Notes: generated from the sequence alone by a model not told the origin. DNA of 5,948 bases from JAGXLP01 sp042218715 (GCA_042218715.1 JBDGQU010000083.1:1-5948); one strand, 5' to 3'; counted from the first letter of the stretch, positions 1 to 5,948 are shown. Numbers and translations: made by a program.

Positions 1-168
1 AGCGCCTACGACGCCTACCAGGTTGCCTCGAATAAGAAACAGAGCATATTTAATACTTCCTGGAACCTCAATTCGGCGGAGACAACTGAACCAGATTTCG
101 AGCTCGCTGATTCCTCAGCCGGGATATCGGAACTTAACCGGGAATTTTCGGTTTCAGCTGTCGGTTGA
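1..168 (+). CDS. Possible C-terminal end of an unidentified protein (partial)
   Basis: The first reading frame is open from the left edge and ends at a TGA at 166-168, giving 55 residues with no start in the window. The peptide is polar, rich in Ser, Asn, Ala and Glu, and ends in SVSAVG. Its codons favour G in the first position and C or G in the third, as expected of coding sequence. The competing second frame runs into the next gene and reads like a shadow, rich in Arg, Pro and Ile. No minus-strand frame has a usable start here. I do not recognise a family. If real, it lies 110 bases upstream of the dehydrogenase on the same strand. The frame is short, so it could be open by chance. Confidence 0.35.
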   Translation, partial: SAYDAYQVASNKKQSIFNTSWNLNSAETTEPDFELADSSAGISELNREFSVSAVG

Positions 169-220
169 AAGTCAAGAGCTGGAGCTTCCCTCGCATTCTA
201 TTCCACCAGTCAAAGGTATT

Positions 221-247
221 TTGTTAACTGACTGCATTTGGTATCAT
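221..247 (+). promoter_or_regulatory. Possible extended -10 promoter for the dehydrogenase gene
   Basis: TTGTTA at 221-226 could serve as a -35. After 15 bases comes TATCAT at 242-247, preceded by TGG at 239-241, which fits the TGn of an extended -10. Transcription would start near 254, only about 25 bases before the ATG and just ahead of the Shine-Dalgarno at 265-274. The spacer is short and the -35 is poor, so this is tentative. I see no riboswitch or T-box motif in 169-278. Confidence 0.3.
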
Positions 248-278
248 CACACCAACCGTAATTCAAAGGAGGAGAAAG

Positions 279-1274
279 ATGAAGTTCAAAGTGGCCCAGT
301 TTGGTTTGGGTAAGATTGGAAGGGAAATTACCAGGTTGGTTCTGGATAGACAAAGATTTGAACTCGTGGGGGCAATAGATAAAGACGAGAATAAAGTCGG
401 CTCGGACTTAGCAGATCTTCTGGGGCTGAGCAACCCGACGGGAATAAAGGTGACAAACGACATAAACGAAGTTCTATCTAAAAGGCCGGATCTTACCTTT
501 CATTCGACCGTTTCCGAGGTCTCAAAGGCCCACAGTCAGTTAAAGAAAATCATAAACGCGGGGGCAAATATCATTTCTACCAGCGAAGAACTCGCTTACC
601 CCTATTTACAGGCACCGGATCTGGCAGAAGAACTCGACGAAAAAGCTAAAGAAAGTGGCGTAACGTTATTTGGTACCGGAATTAATCCCGGATTTGCTAT
701 GGATCTGTTACCTCTAACTTTCTCCGGAATAGCCAGAAAATTAGACAGAATAACCGTAAAAAGAGTCCAGAACGCTTCGGTAAGAAGAAGAGCACTCCAG
801 GCGAAAATAGGCGTCGGTTTATCGGAAGAGGAATTCGACGAAAAAGTTCGTCAACAGGGCGGTCACGTTGGACTAATTGAATCGGTTTCACTGGTGGCTA
901 CTGGTTTGGGCTGGCAGCTAGACGAAATTGAGGATTGGACGGAGCCTGTAATCGATGAAAGTAAAATTGAGACGGACTATTTCGTAGCCCGTCCCGGTGA
1001 AACAAGGGGAATTGATCAAACCGCAGTTGGGAGAGTTAACGGGAAAGAAAAAGTTAGACTGCATTTACAGATGTACGTAGGGGCAGAAAATCCTGTTGAC
1101 GAGATACATCTAGAAGGAATTCCAGAGGCAAAGCTTAGGATACCTGGCGGGATTCACGGTGACGTAGCTACTCCCGCCATTGCCGTAAATTCAACCCAGA
1201 AAGTTCTTCAGGAATCTCCCGGACTACTAACTCTCCTGGATATATACCCTTACCTTTATAATTTTGAGCGGTAG
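279..1274 (+). CDS. DapB-like NAD(P)-dependent dehydrogenase, 2,4-diaminopentanoate dehydrogenase family
   Basis: This is a complete 331-residue cytoplasmic oxidoreductase. The N-terminus is a Rossmann fold with the dinucleotide loop FGLGKIGRE at residues 8-16 and an acidic residue, D34, after the second strand. The segment GTGINPGFAMD (132-142) and the glycine-rich GGIHGDVATPA (290-300) are typical of 2,4-diaminopentanoate dehydrogenase (Ord) and its relatives. True dihydrodipicolinate reductase is shorter, about 250-270 residues, and carries a HHxxK catalytic signature that I do not find here. Ord oxidises (2R,4S)-2,4-diaminopentanoate to 2-amino-4-oxopentanoate in anaerobic ornithine fermentation. 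The start is fixed by AAAGGAGGAG at 265-274, with 6 bases between AGGAGG and ATG. The gene stands alone: no ornithine aminomutase or ketothiolase gene is visible, so the substrate is uncertain. The family is fairly sure; the exact reaction is not. If it is the ornithine enzyme, the symbol would be ord. Confidence 0.85.
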   Translation: MKFKVAQFGLGKIGREITRLVLDRQRFELVGAIDKDENKVGSDLADLLGLSNPTGIKVTNDINEVLSKRPDLTFHSTVSEVSKAHSQLKKIINAGANIISTSEELAYPYLQAPDLAEELDEKAKESGVTLFGTGINPGFAMDLLPLTFSGIARKLDRITVKRVQNASVRRRALQAKIGVGLSEEEFDEKVRQQGGHVGLIESVSLVATGLGWQLDEIEDWTEPVIDESKIETDYFVARPGETRGIDQTAVGRVNGKEKVRLHLQMYVGAENPVDEIHLEGIPEAKLRIPGGIHGDVATPAIAVNSTQKVLQESPGLLTLLDIYPYLYNFER

Positions 1275-1280
1275 GCAAAA

Positions 1281-1307
1281 ACCACCCCGGGAGTCCACCG
1301 GGGTGGT
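1281..1307. terminator. Bidirectional rho-independent terminator between convergent genes
   Basis: ACCACCCCGG at 1281-1290 pairs perfectly with CCGGGGTGGT at 1298-1307 around a 7-base loop, a 10-bp GC-rich stem. On the plus strand it is followed by ATTTTAT; on the minus strand it is followed by TTTTTGCC. It sits 6 bases after the dehydrogenase stop and about 40 bases past the stop of the opposing LolA-like gene. It can therefore end both transcription units, with the better T-run on the minus strand. Confidence 0.9.
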
Positions 1308-1346
1308 ATTTTATCGCTCCGGGTTAATTAGTTTTCAGAACCAAAA

Positions 1347-2204
1347 TTATTTGGTCTGGGTTATCCCCCACTTCTCCGGATCAAATTCCGTTAAGTTCTC
1401 TGGCTTAAACAGCCTCGGAGGAAAACTTTTGTCCGGACGATGGCGATTTTCGAAAATTATAGTTGTCGCGCTACCATCCAGCACGTTTTTCGAGTAAAGT
1501 TTTTTCATCACGGTTTTTCCTTCGAAGGTAGTTAATTCTTTTACTTCGAGAATCCGTTCGAGCTTTCCGTCGCTGTTGTAGTCCTCGGACCTTAAAATCA
1601 ACCAATTTTCTTTCCCAACCCACACTTTACCCCTGGGATATCTCGTCTCTACACCTTCTTCCGCCCGTAACTCCAGGAGGTAAGCGGGAACGGTTTCTTC
1701 GCCTATCTCGATCTCGGTCTCAGTAACTAATTCCCCTTTGTATCGTTCGTTCATATTTCTATTTCCGATCTCCTGAAAAGTCAAAGTGCTTCCGGCGAAA
1801 CTCTTTTGCTTCTGAGCGGAGGGAAGTTTCTTCGGTTTAGGAAAAGCGGCCAGCAGTAACCACATTTCCGTCTTCCCTTCTTTCGTTTCCCTGCTGAGCA
1901 GCATTGACCCCCTTACGGATTCGGGCTTTAAGTAATATATCAAAGTGCGATCGGGTTTCCCGGCCTTTTTCCTGGCGAGAGATCCAAATTTGCGGGTCGT
2001 GGTCGTCCCGTCAGGATACTTTATCTTGAAGGTTAATATCGATACTAGATCTCCCTGGGTAATAACTTCCTGTTGCTTATCGACTTTTTCCAGTATTTCC
2101 TCTCCAGTTAGCGAATCAGCGGCTTTAAGGCTTACCCCAATCGACAATACAAGTACTACGGTAAACACTATCAAATATTTCAATCCATCCTTCACTGTCA
2201 TCAT
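1347..2204 (-). CDS. Secreted LolA-like outer membrane lipoprotein-sorting protein family member
   Basis: This is a 285-residue exported protein. Residues 1-29 form a signal peptide: K5 and K9, a hydrophobic core at 10-26, and a signal peptidase I type site near A28-A29; there is no lipobox cysteine. The mature part is beta-rich. It carries hallmarks of the LolA-like group often called outer membrane lipoprotein-sorting protein (the TP0789-like family, from memory): RGSMLLS at 98-104, WLLLAAFPKPKKLPS at 115-129, SFAGSTLTFQEI at 135-146, and strand-rich GKVWVGKENWLIL at 192-204. These proteins form an open beta-barrel with a hydrophobic cavity that carries lipids or lipoproteins. I chose the start at 2204 because AAGGGGTGAT (2218-2209) lies at proper spacing and the signal peptide follows. 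An upstream in-frame ATG at 2255 would add 17 residues and overlap the exporter gene. It follows the exporter by 37 bases and is probably its extracytoplasmic partner. Cargo is unknown. Confidence 0.85.
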   Translation of the reverse strand: MMTVKDGLKYLIVFTVVLVLSIGVSLKAADSLTGEEILEKVDKQQEVITQGDLVSILTFKIKYPDGTTTTRKFGSLARKKAGKPDRTLIYYLKPESVRGSMLLSRETKEGKTEMWLLLAAFPKPKKLPSAQKQKSFAGSTLTFQEIGNRNMNERYKGELVTETEIEIGEETVPAYLLELRAEEGVETRYPRGKVWVGKENWLILRSEDYNSDGKLERILEVKELTTFEGKTVMKKLYSKNVLDGSATTIIFENRHRPDKSFPPRLFKPENLTEFDPEKWGITQTK

Positions 2205-2208
2205 TTCA

Positions 2209-2218
2209 ATCACCCCTT
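2209..2218 (-). promoter_or_regulatory. Ribosome binding site setting the LolA-like gene start
   Basis: Read on the minus strand this is AAGGGGTGAT, close to the anti-16S consensus. Its G-run ends 8 bases before the ATG at 2204-2202; a second ATG follows directly at 2201. It favours these starts over the in-frame ATG at 2255. Confidence 0.75.
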
Positions 2219-2241
2219 CAAACAGCTTTACCTCGGGAAAA

Positions 2242-4530
2242 TTAGTTTTCCCCATCTTTTATGAATCCCGGTCGAAATATAAACAAAATCGCCGGTATTA
2301 CCGTAAAAGCACTGACCATGCTTATAATCATTGTCAGCGCCATCAAAAACCCGAAATTGAAGATCGCCTCGAAAGTAGAAAACATTAACACACCAAACCC
2401 CAGTGTAAGCGCAAGGGCATTGTAAAATATTCCCCTTCCCGTTGTCCGCAGCGTAGCAGAGAAAATCTCTAATTCTGATTTATCCTCTTCGTATTCCCTT
2501 CGGAACCGCTCTATGAAGTGAATGGCGTAATCGATTCCTATTCCGATAACTATAGAACTTACCATCAGGGTCGCCAGATCCAGAGGGGTACCAGAGTAGC
2601 CCATAATACCGAAATTTATTAGCACTGTTAACACCAGAGGGACGAGACTTATCAACCCAGCACTAGCGGACCGGATAATCAACCCCACAATCAGACCCGC
2701 TATTACAATGGAAGCGAGTAAACTCACTAGCTGACTCGAGACTACCTTGGAATAAACCATCGCCGACACTCTTGTAGAACCCACCAGTTCGGCATCAACC
2801 TGGGGAAAGTTTTCTTTCAAATAGTTTTGTATCGCACTTTTAAGCTGAACTACCTTAGAGCTGGAAACCGTTTTGAAAAACCCGGTAATCTCTCCGGCTG
2901 AGTAATCCCCAAGTGCAAGATTCCCCAGCCCCCCTCCCTGAAAACTAAACAGTAAAAGCAATTGGGAAATTAGATTCTTGTTCTTTGGGAGCCTGTAAAA
3001 GTCGGGATCGCCTCCGTGATACTTCTGGTTAAGTTCTTTTATTATATTAACTAGAGAAAATGTTTTAGTTACCTTTACCCCCTCTTTCGAGGTCAACCAG
3101 TTCTGCAGTTCTTCCATTTTTCTTAGCATTTCGGGGTTTTTGAGACCGCCCGACTTCCCCGTATCGATCTCTATTAGTAACCTGTTTCCACCGGAAAAGT
3201 TCTTATCCAGAGAGTTTAAGCCTTTCGTCACGGGGCTGTCCTTCCCTAAAAAAGAAGTCTGTGAGGTCTCAATATTAACCCTGAAGGTACCTACGGTAAA
3301 TACAACCAGCAGGAGGACAAATAGTGCAAGTACCATTTTATTGTTGTCCGTCACGAATCTTTCAAACCCAGTCAGAATGCTTTCTCTCAGCCTTCCAAGA
3401 TTGGCGATTATTTCACCTGATTTTAGCTGCTGCAGGGGCAAGAGCGAGAGAATTGCGGGAACTAAACTGAGGGAAAATATTATTGAAAACAAGACTCCGA
3501 GAGCTGCAAATATTCCAAACTGACGCTGAGGCAGGAGGAACGAGCTTATGAGGGCGAGAAAACCTGCTGCCGTAGTCAGTCCAGCCATCGTCACAGGGGA
3601 ATACATGGCAACGGCTGTTTCCACTATCACTTCTCTCTTTGACGCCAATTTATCGGCTAACTCATAGTATTTATTGAGAACGTGAATCGAATACGCGGTC
3701 CCTACCGCTACCAATACCACGGGTAATATGAACGAAATCAGCGTAAATGGTATACCGATTAACGCCATCAACCCTATAGACCAGGTGGTACTCAAAGATA
3801 CCACAAGTAAAGGTAACAGTAATCCTCTCAGGCTCCTGAAACTCATGTACAACACGAGCCCAATCGCAACAAATACCAGAGGTAACAATACAACTAAATC
3901 ACTAAGTATCGCCTCGGAGAGAACTGAATTCGTGAAAGGTAAGCCCGCTAAGTAAATTTCTTCCGGCCCCTTATAATTGTTTGCGACGGTTTGAATTCTA
4001 TCCGCAACTTTCGGCTCGTCTATATCCTTAGCCAATTCGATGGTAAAAGCCGCAGATTTACCCGACGAAGAAACTACTCTATCCACCAGCAAATTACTGC
4101 CCATCAGTCTCTTTCGAAACCGGGCCATTTCCTCTTCGGTCGTCGGCAACTCACCTCCTGGAGCAACGGAGTCCACGACGAGGGAATCTTTCTTCCCAAT
4201 TATTATCTGGGAATTCAGCGGACCCTCAACTTTTTTCACACCTTCTATTCCGGCTATCTTTCCGCGAAGGTCGTCAATTCTCTTCAGTACTTCAGTCTCG
4301 AATATAGTTTTTTCGGACTCTATCGTAACTTTAAGAAAAGTTTGAGACCCGTACCTCTCTTCCGCCTCGTTAGCCGCCTTTATGGCGGGATTGTCTGGTG
4401 AAAGATACTCCTCGAAGTTTGTAACCAGATTAATTCCCGGAATAAACGAGCCAAATACGCCAGTAACCACTAAAGCGGCAAAAACGATCTTCCAGGGGTT
4501 ATCCACCACCCAGCCAACGAACGCTCTCAT
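2242..4530 (-). CDS. RND/MMPL superfamily exporter (COG1033-like)
   Basis: This is a complete 762-residue inner-membrane transporter with the duplicated RND layout. Each half has one helix, a large outer loop, then five helices. Approximate helices: 13-30, 210-228, 235-257, 261-283, 310-332, 338-362, and 398-416, 599-619, 622-643, 649-672, 700-718, 723-752. The outer loops span about 31-208 and 417-598. The second half has the family signature GIGIDYAIHFIERFRREYEE (663-682), with D667 as the expected proton-relay aspartate. The equivalent first-half segment is VGTAYSIHVLNKYYE (276-290), where the aspartate is replaced by A279. Relatives (MmpL, HpnN and other COG1033 proteins) export lipids, hopanoids or other amphiphiles using the proton gradient. 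The ATG overlaps the upstream stop as ATGA, and GGGAGGGAG lies ahead of it. No adaptor (MFP) or TolC-like gene is seen. The substrate is unknown; the neighbouring LolA-like protein suggests a lipid. Confidence 0.93.
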   Translation of the reverse strand: MRAFVGWVVDNPWKIVFAALVVTGVFGSFIPGINLVTNFEEYLSPDNPAIKAANEAEERYGSQTFLKVTIESEKTIFETEVLKRIDDLRGKIAGIEGVKKVEGPLNSQIIIGKKDSLVVDSVAPGGELPTTEEEMARFRKRLMGSNLLVDRVVSSSGKSAAFTIELAKDIDEPKVADRIQTVANNYKGPEEIYLAGLPFTNSVLSEAILSDLVVLLPLVFVAIGLVLYMSFRSLRGLLLPLLVVSLSTTWSIGLMALIGIPFTLISFILPVVLVAVGTAYSIHVLNKYYELADKLASKREVIVETAVAMYSPVTMAGLTTAAGFLALISSFLLPQRQFGIFAALGVLFSIIFSLSLVPAILSLLPLQQLKSGEIIANLGRLRESILTGFERFVTDNNKMVLALFVLLLVVFTVGTFRVNIETSQTSFLGKDSPVTKGLNSLDKNFSGGNRLLIEIDTGKSGGLKNPEMLRKMEELQNWLTSKEGVKVTKTFSLVNIIKELNQKYHGGDPDFYRLPKNKNLISQLLLLFSFQGGGLGNLALGDYSAGEITGFFKTVSSSKVVQLKSAIQNYLKENFPQVDAELVGSTRVSAMVYSKVVSSQLVSLLASIVIAGLIVGLIIRSASAGLISLVPLVLTVLINFGIMGYSGTPLDLATLMVSSIVIGIGIDYAIHFIERFRREYEEDKSELEIFSATLRTTGRGIFYNALALTLGFGVLMFSTFEAIFNFGFLMALTMIISMVSAFTVIPAILFIFRPGFIKDGEN

Positions 4531-5027
4531 CTAAGTACTCCCTCCCGGAGGAAGATAGTTGAAAAGTATGCGGGAATTACGTCGTCATTCACGTCCACAG
4601 CCTCAACCTGCCCTCCAAACGCTCGTTCAATAGCGTCTTTTAGTAGATTTAACCGTTCAGTCGCCTGGATTCTGACCTTCTCTGGCAAGGTTGAAAACGG
4701 TTTAGTAATAACCCACACCTGGTTAAGCCGGCCCGTTTCTATTGTGGAAGGTACAATAATAACCAGATCGACTCCTGAAACCTTCCCACTTTTGAGAGGA
4801 TTTTTGGTTGGACGTTTTACGTTGACTGTTTTCGTCAGAATTTCCAGTTCTTCTCTTTTTTTTAGTCCCCCAACGAGTCCCTGGACCCGCATGGATGCCT
4901 CAAATGAGGTAGTTTCGTCTACGACTAGGATTCTGTATTTACCCTCGGTCTGCTGGCTAGCTCCCTGAACCACCATCCCTGTGACAAAAATGACCAGTAG
5001 AATCGTTATGATTAAATTTTTTCTCAC
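4527..5027 (-). CDS. Small secreted alpha/beta protein of unknown function
   Basis: I do not recognise a named family. The 166-residue product starts with a signal peptide: R2-K3, a hydrophobic core from L5 to V20, and a probable signal peptidase I site around G22-S24. There is no lipobox cysteine, and no cysteine anywhere. The mature part alternates strands and helices: strand YRILVVD (31-37), helix about 39-57, strand LEILTKTV (61-68), strand VDLVIIVP (86-93), VWVIT (104-108), and a long helix about 114-137. This looks like a compact Rossmann-like or binding-protein-like lobe. I chose the GTG at 5027 because AAGGTGG lies just upstream and the signal peptide begins at once. The longer reading to 5222 only repeats the repressor gene in another frame and gives a basic, implausible N-terminus. 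It is one base after the repressor stop and overlaps the exporter start by 4 bases, so it is probably made with the exporter and works beside it outside the membrane. Confidence 0.8.
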   Translation of the reverse strand: MRKNLIITILLVIFVTGMVVQGASQQTEGKYRILVVDETTSFEASMRVQGLVGGLKKREELEILTKTVNVKRPTKNPLKSGKVSGVDLVIIVPSTIETGRLNQVWVITKPFSTLPEKVRIQATERLNLLKDAIERAFGGQVEAVDVNDDVIPAYFSTIFLREGVLR

Positions 5028-5028
5028 T

Positions 5029-5637
5029 TTAACCACCTTCTTCTTGGTCCTTTCGAACTCCTTTCCAGAAGAAATTAGCCAATTCTTCTGGAGCTTTTTC
5101 GAACAATTCCTTTTCTGCCTTCTCTTCCTGGAGCGTTCCGTATGCGACGACCGATTCGACTGCTCCAAATAAGGCCGTAGCAACCACCTTAGGGTCGCAG
5201 TCTCTAATCTGACCATTTTCAAGTGCTCGGTTGACTAATTCTTCCACGTATTTAATTACTTCTCTATACTGCTTGTCTAACTTTTTTCCTAACTTGCTCC
5301 CGGGCTTGAACCTTTCCTGGACGATCACTTGCATAAGTTCCTTGTGACTATCCAGCTGTGAAAAATGTCTATCCAATATTTCTCGAATCCCTTCAACGAG
5401 AGGCATTCTTTTTTTCGACAATTCCTCGTAAAATTCTTTCCTGTCCTCAAATTCTTTAGAGAAAATATCCAACAATATATCCTGCTTGTTGTCGAAATAG
5501 TTATATATGGTGCCAACCGAAATACCCGCCTCCTTCGCTATTTCGTCAATGCTTGTTTGAAAGTAGCCCTGACGGGAAATCACCTGCGTCGCAGCCTCGC
5601 GGATAAGGGAGTCTTTGCCCCTTCTATTTTTTGTCAT
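5029..5637 (-). CDS. TetR/AcrR-family transcriptional repressor, FadR/YsiA-like
   Basis: This is a 202-residue, full-length TetR-type regulator. The N-terminal helix-turn-helix covers about residues 9-55: IREAATQVISRQGYFQTSI leads into DEIAKEAG (31-38) and the recognition stretch ISVGTIYNYFDNKQDIL (39-55). The all-helical remainder (about 56-197) is the ligand-binding and dimer domain. Features such as RHFSQLDSHKEL (90-101), the QERFKPGSKLGKKLDKQY stretch (107-124), ENGQIRDCDP (140-149) and ALFGAVESVVAYG (155-167) match, from memory, the layout of Bacillus FadR (YsiA), an acyl-CoA sensor. It is first in the operon, next to an exporter, as usual for TetR repressors that control efflux and themselves. 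The start ATG has AGGGGG (5651-5646) 8 bases upstream. The family is certain; the ligand is inference. Confidence 0.93.
   Translation of the reverse strand: MTKNRRGKDSLIREAATQVISRQGYFQTSIDEIAKEAGISVGTIYNYFDNKQDILLDIFSKEFEDRKEFYEELSKKRMPLVEGIREILDRHFSQLDSHKELMQVIVQERFKPGSKLGKKLDKQYREVIKYVEELVNRALENGQIRDCDPKVVATALFGAVESVVAYGTLQEEKAEKELFEKAPEELANFFWKGVRKDQEEGG
5033..5039 (-). promoter_or_regulatory. Ribosome binding site setting the GTG start of the secreted protein
   Basis: On the minus strand this reads AAGGTGG, inside the last codons of the repressor gene, with 5 bases to the GTG at 5027-5025. The repressor stop TAA (5031-5029) lies between the two. The arrangement implies that ribosomes finishing the repressor can restart on the next gene, and it decides the start of the 166-residue protein. 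Confidence 0.7.
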
Positions 5638-5657
5638 GTTACCCGCCCCCTAAGATA

Positions 5658-5675
5658 TGAATGAACGTTCATTCA
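5658..5675. promoter_or_regulatory. Operator: perfect 18-bp palindrome, likely binding site of the TetR repressor
   Basis: TGAATGAACGTTCATTCA is a perfect inverted repeat centred between 5666 and 5667. It begins directly after the -10 hexamer of the minus-strand promoter and covers the predicted transcription start near 5669. A dimeric TetR protein bound here would block initiation, giving autoregulation of the operon. The arms TGAATGA/TCATTCA with a 4-base centre resemble the Bacillus FadR operator as I recall it. Confidence 0.88.
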
Positions 5676-5703
5676 ATTATAGTCTGGTCTATCCACATGT
5701 CAA
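5676..5703 (-). promoter_or_regulatory. Consensus sigma-A/sigma-70 promoter of the repressor-exporter operon
   Basis: On the minus strand TTGACA (5703-5698) and TATAAT (5681-5676) both match consensus exactly, separated by 16 bases. Transcription should start near 5669, giving a leader of about 31 bases before the repressor ATG. Such a strong promoter with the operator on its start point is the design of a tightly repressed, inducible unit. Confidence 0.88.
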
Positions 5704-5948
5704 GCAAAAGATCTGAGATTCTTTTTCTCTTAGACGCTTCTACTTTTTTAGCGGTGGATAATGGAAGGTATGTATTTCCGGCCTGAGTCCCGGCCACGGA
5801 TTTAGCCACAAAAGGGTTAGTTGAAATACCGCGTAAAATTTGGTTACAAAAGAAGTTCTAACTATAGCAAGTTATTACCTAAGTCGTGCAATTCTCTCTC
5901 CTAGAACCAGCTTCTAATTCAGTCTACAGGAAAAATAGTCCTTAGTTG
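5704..5948. other. AT-rich intergenic stretch, no gene supported
   Basis: Upstream of the operon promoter all frames on both strands are broken by stops, and only a 14-codon ATG frame (5761-5805) occurs. A weak GGCC-centred hairpin lies around 5778-5800 without a clear T-run. I see no tRNA, repeat array or convincing plus-strand promoter. The right end may precede a gene beyond the window. Confidence 0.5.

Noticed and set aside
169..278. Search for a riboswitch or T-box leader before the dehydrogenase.
   Set aside because: No T-box sequence, conserved riboswitch core or terminator/antiterminator pair could be recognised in the 110 bases.
23..313. A 96-codon plus-strand frame running across the dehydrogenase start.
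   Set aside because: It overlaps the well-supported dehydrogenase start by 35 bases, has no Shine-Dalgarno at its ATG, and its composition is that of a shadow frame.
2205..2255. Longer start for the LolA-like protein at 2255.
   Set aside because: It would place 17 residues before the signal peptide and overlap the exporter's end; the Shine-Dalgarno and export signal both point to 2204.
5028..5222. N-terminal extension of the small secreted protein.
   Set aside because: It lies wholly within the repressor gene in another frame, is highly basic, and would bury the signal peptide.
5774..5802. GGCC-containing imperfect hairpin, considered as a terminator for a gene entering from the right.
   Set aside because: The stem needs a 2-base bulge, no T-run follows on either strand, and there is no coding frame leading into it.
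5761..5805. Fourteen-codon ATG frame right of the operon promoter.
   Set aside because: It is too short and has no convincing ribosome binding site or recognisable product.
5841..5875. TTGGTT and TATAGC 17 bases apart on the plus strand, considered as a promoter reading out of the right edge.
   Set aside because: Both hexamers are weak, the region is AT-rich so chance matches are common, and no gene is visible downstream.

Overview
The window is about 6 kb of bacterial chromosome with moderate GC content by eye. Every gene start has a strong purine-rich Shine-Dalgarno, and one start is GTG. The genes are tightly packed, and the first is related to clostridial 2,4-diaminopentanoate dehydrogenase. 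This suggests an anaerobic member of the Bacillota, possibly from a diderm lineage such as Halanaerobiales, because a LolA-like protein is present. That placement is inference; there is no rRNA or marker gene in the window.

Left part (1-1274, plus strand). A reading frame enters from the left edge and stops at 166-168; it may be the tail of an upstream gene. A 110-base gap with a possible extended -10 promoter follows. Next is a complete 331-residue NAD(P)-dependent oxidoreductase of the DapB-like / 2,4-diaminopentanoate dehydrogenase family. A perfect 10-bp GC-rich hairpin (1281-1307) ends this unit. It carries A/T tracts on both sides, so it can also terminate the operon arriving from the right.

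Right part (5703 down to 1347, minus strand). This is one four-gene operon: a TetR-family repressor, a 166-residue secreted protein of unknown function, a 762-residue RND/MMPL-type exporter and a 285-residue secreted LolA-like protein. It is compactly linked: a stop and GTG start one base apart, an ATGA overlap, then a 37-base gap. It starts from a consensus sigma-A type promoter (TTGACA, 16-base spacer, TATAAT). A perfect 18-bp palindrome lies directly downstream of the -10, where the start of transcription should fall, and is almost certainly the repressor's own operator. The operator arms and the repressor's architecture both resemble the acyl-CoA-responsive FadR/YsiA group of Bacillus.

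Working model (inference): when the repressor binds its ligand, perhaps an acyl-CoA or other hydrophobic compound, the cell makes an exporter that removes a lipid or amphiphile from the membrane. The LolA-like protein would accept it outside the membrane, and the unknown secreted protein would be a third component. That small protein is the most promising undescribed element here. The last 245 bases (5704-5948) hold no gene I can support.
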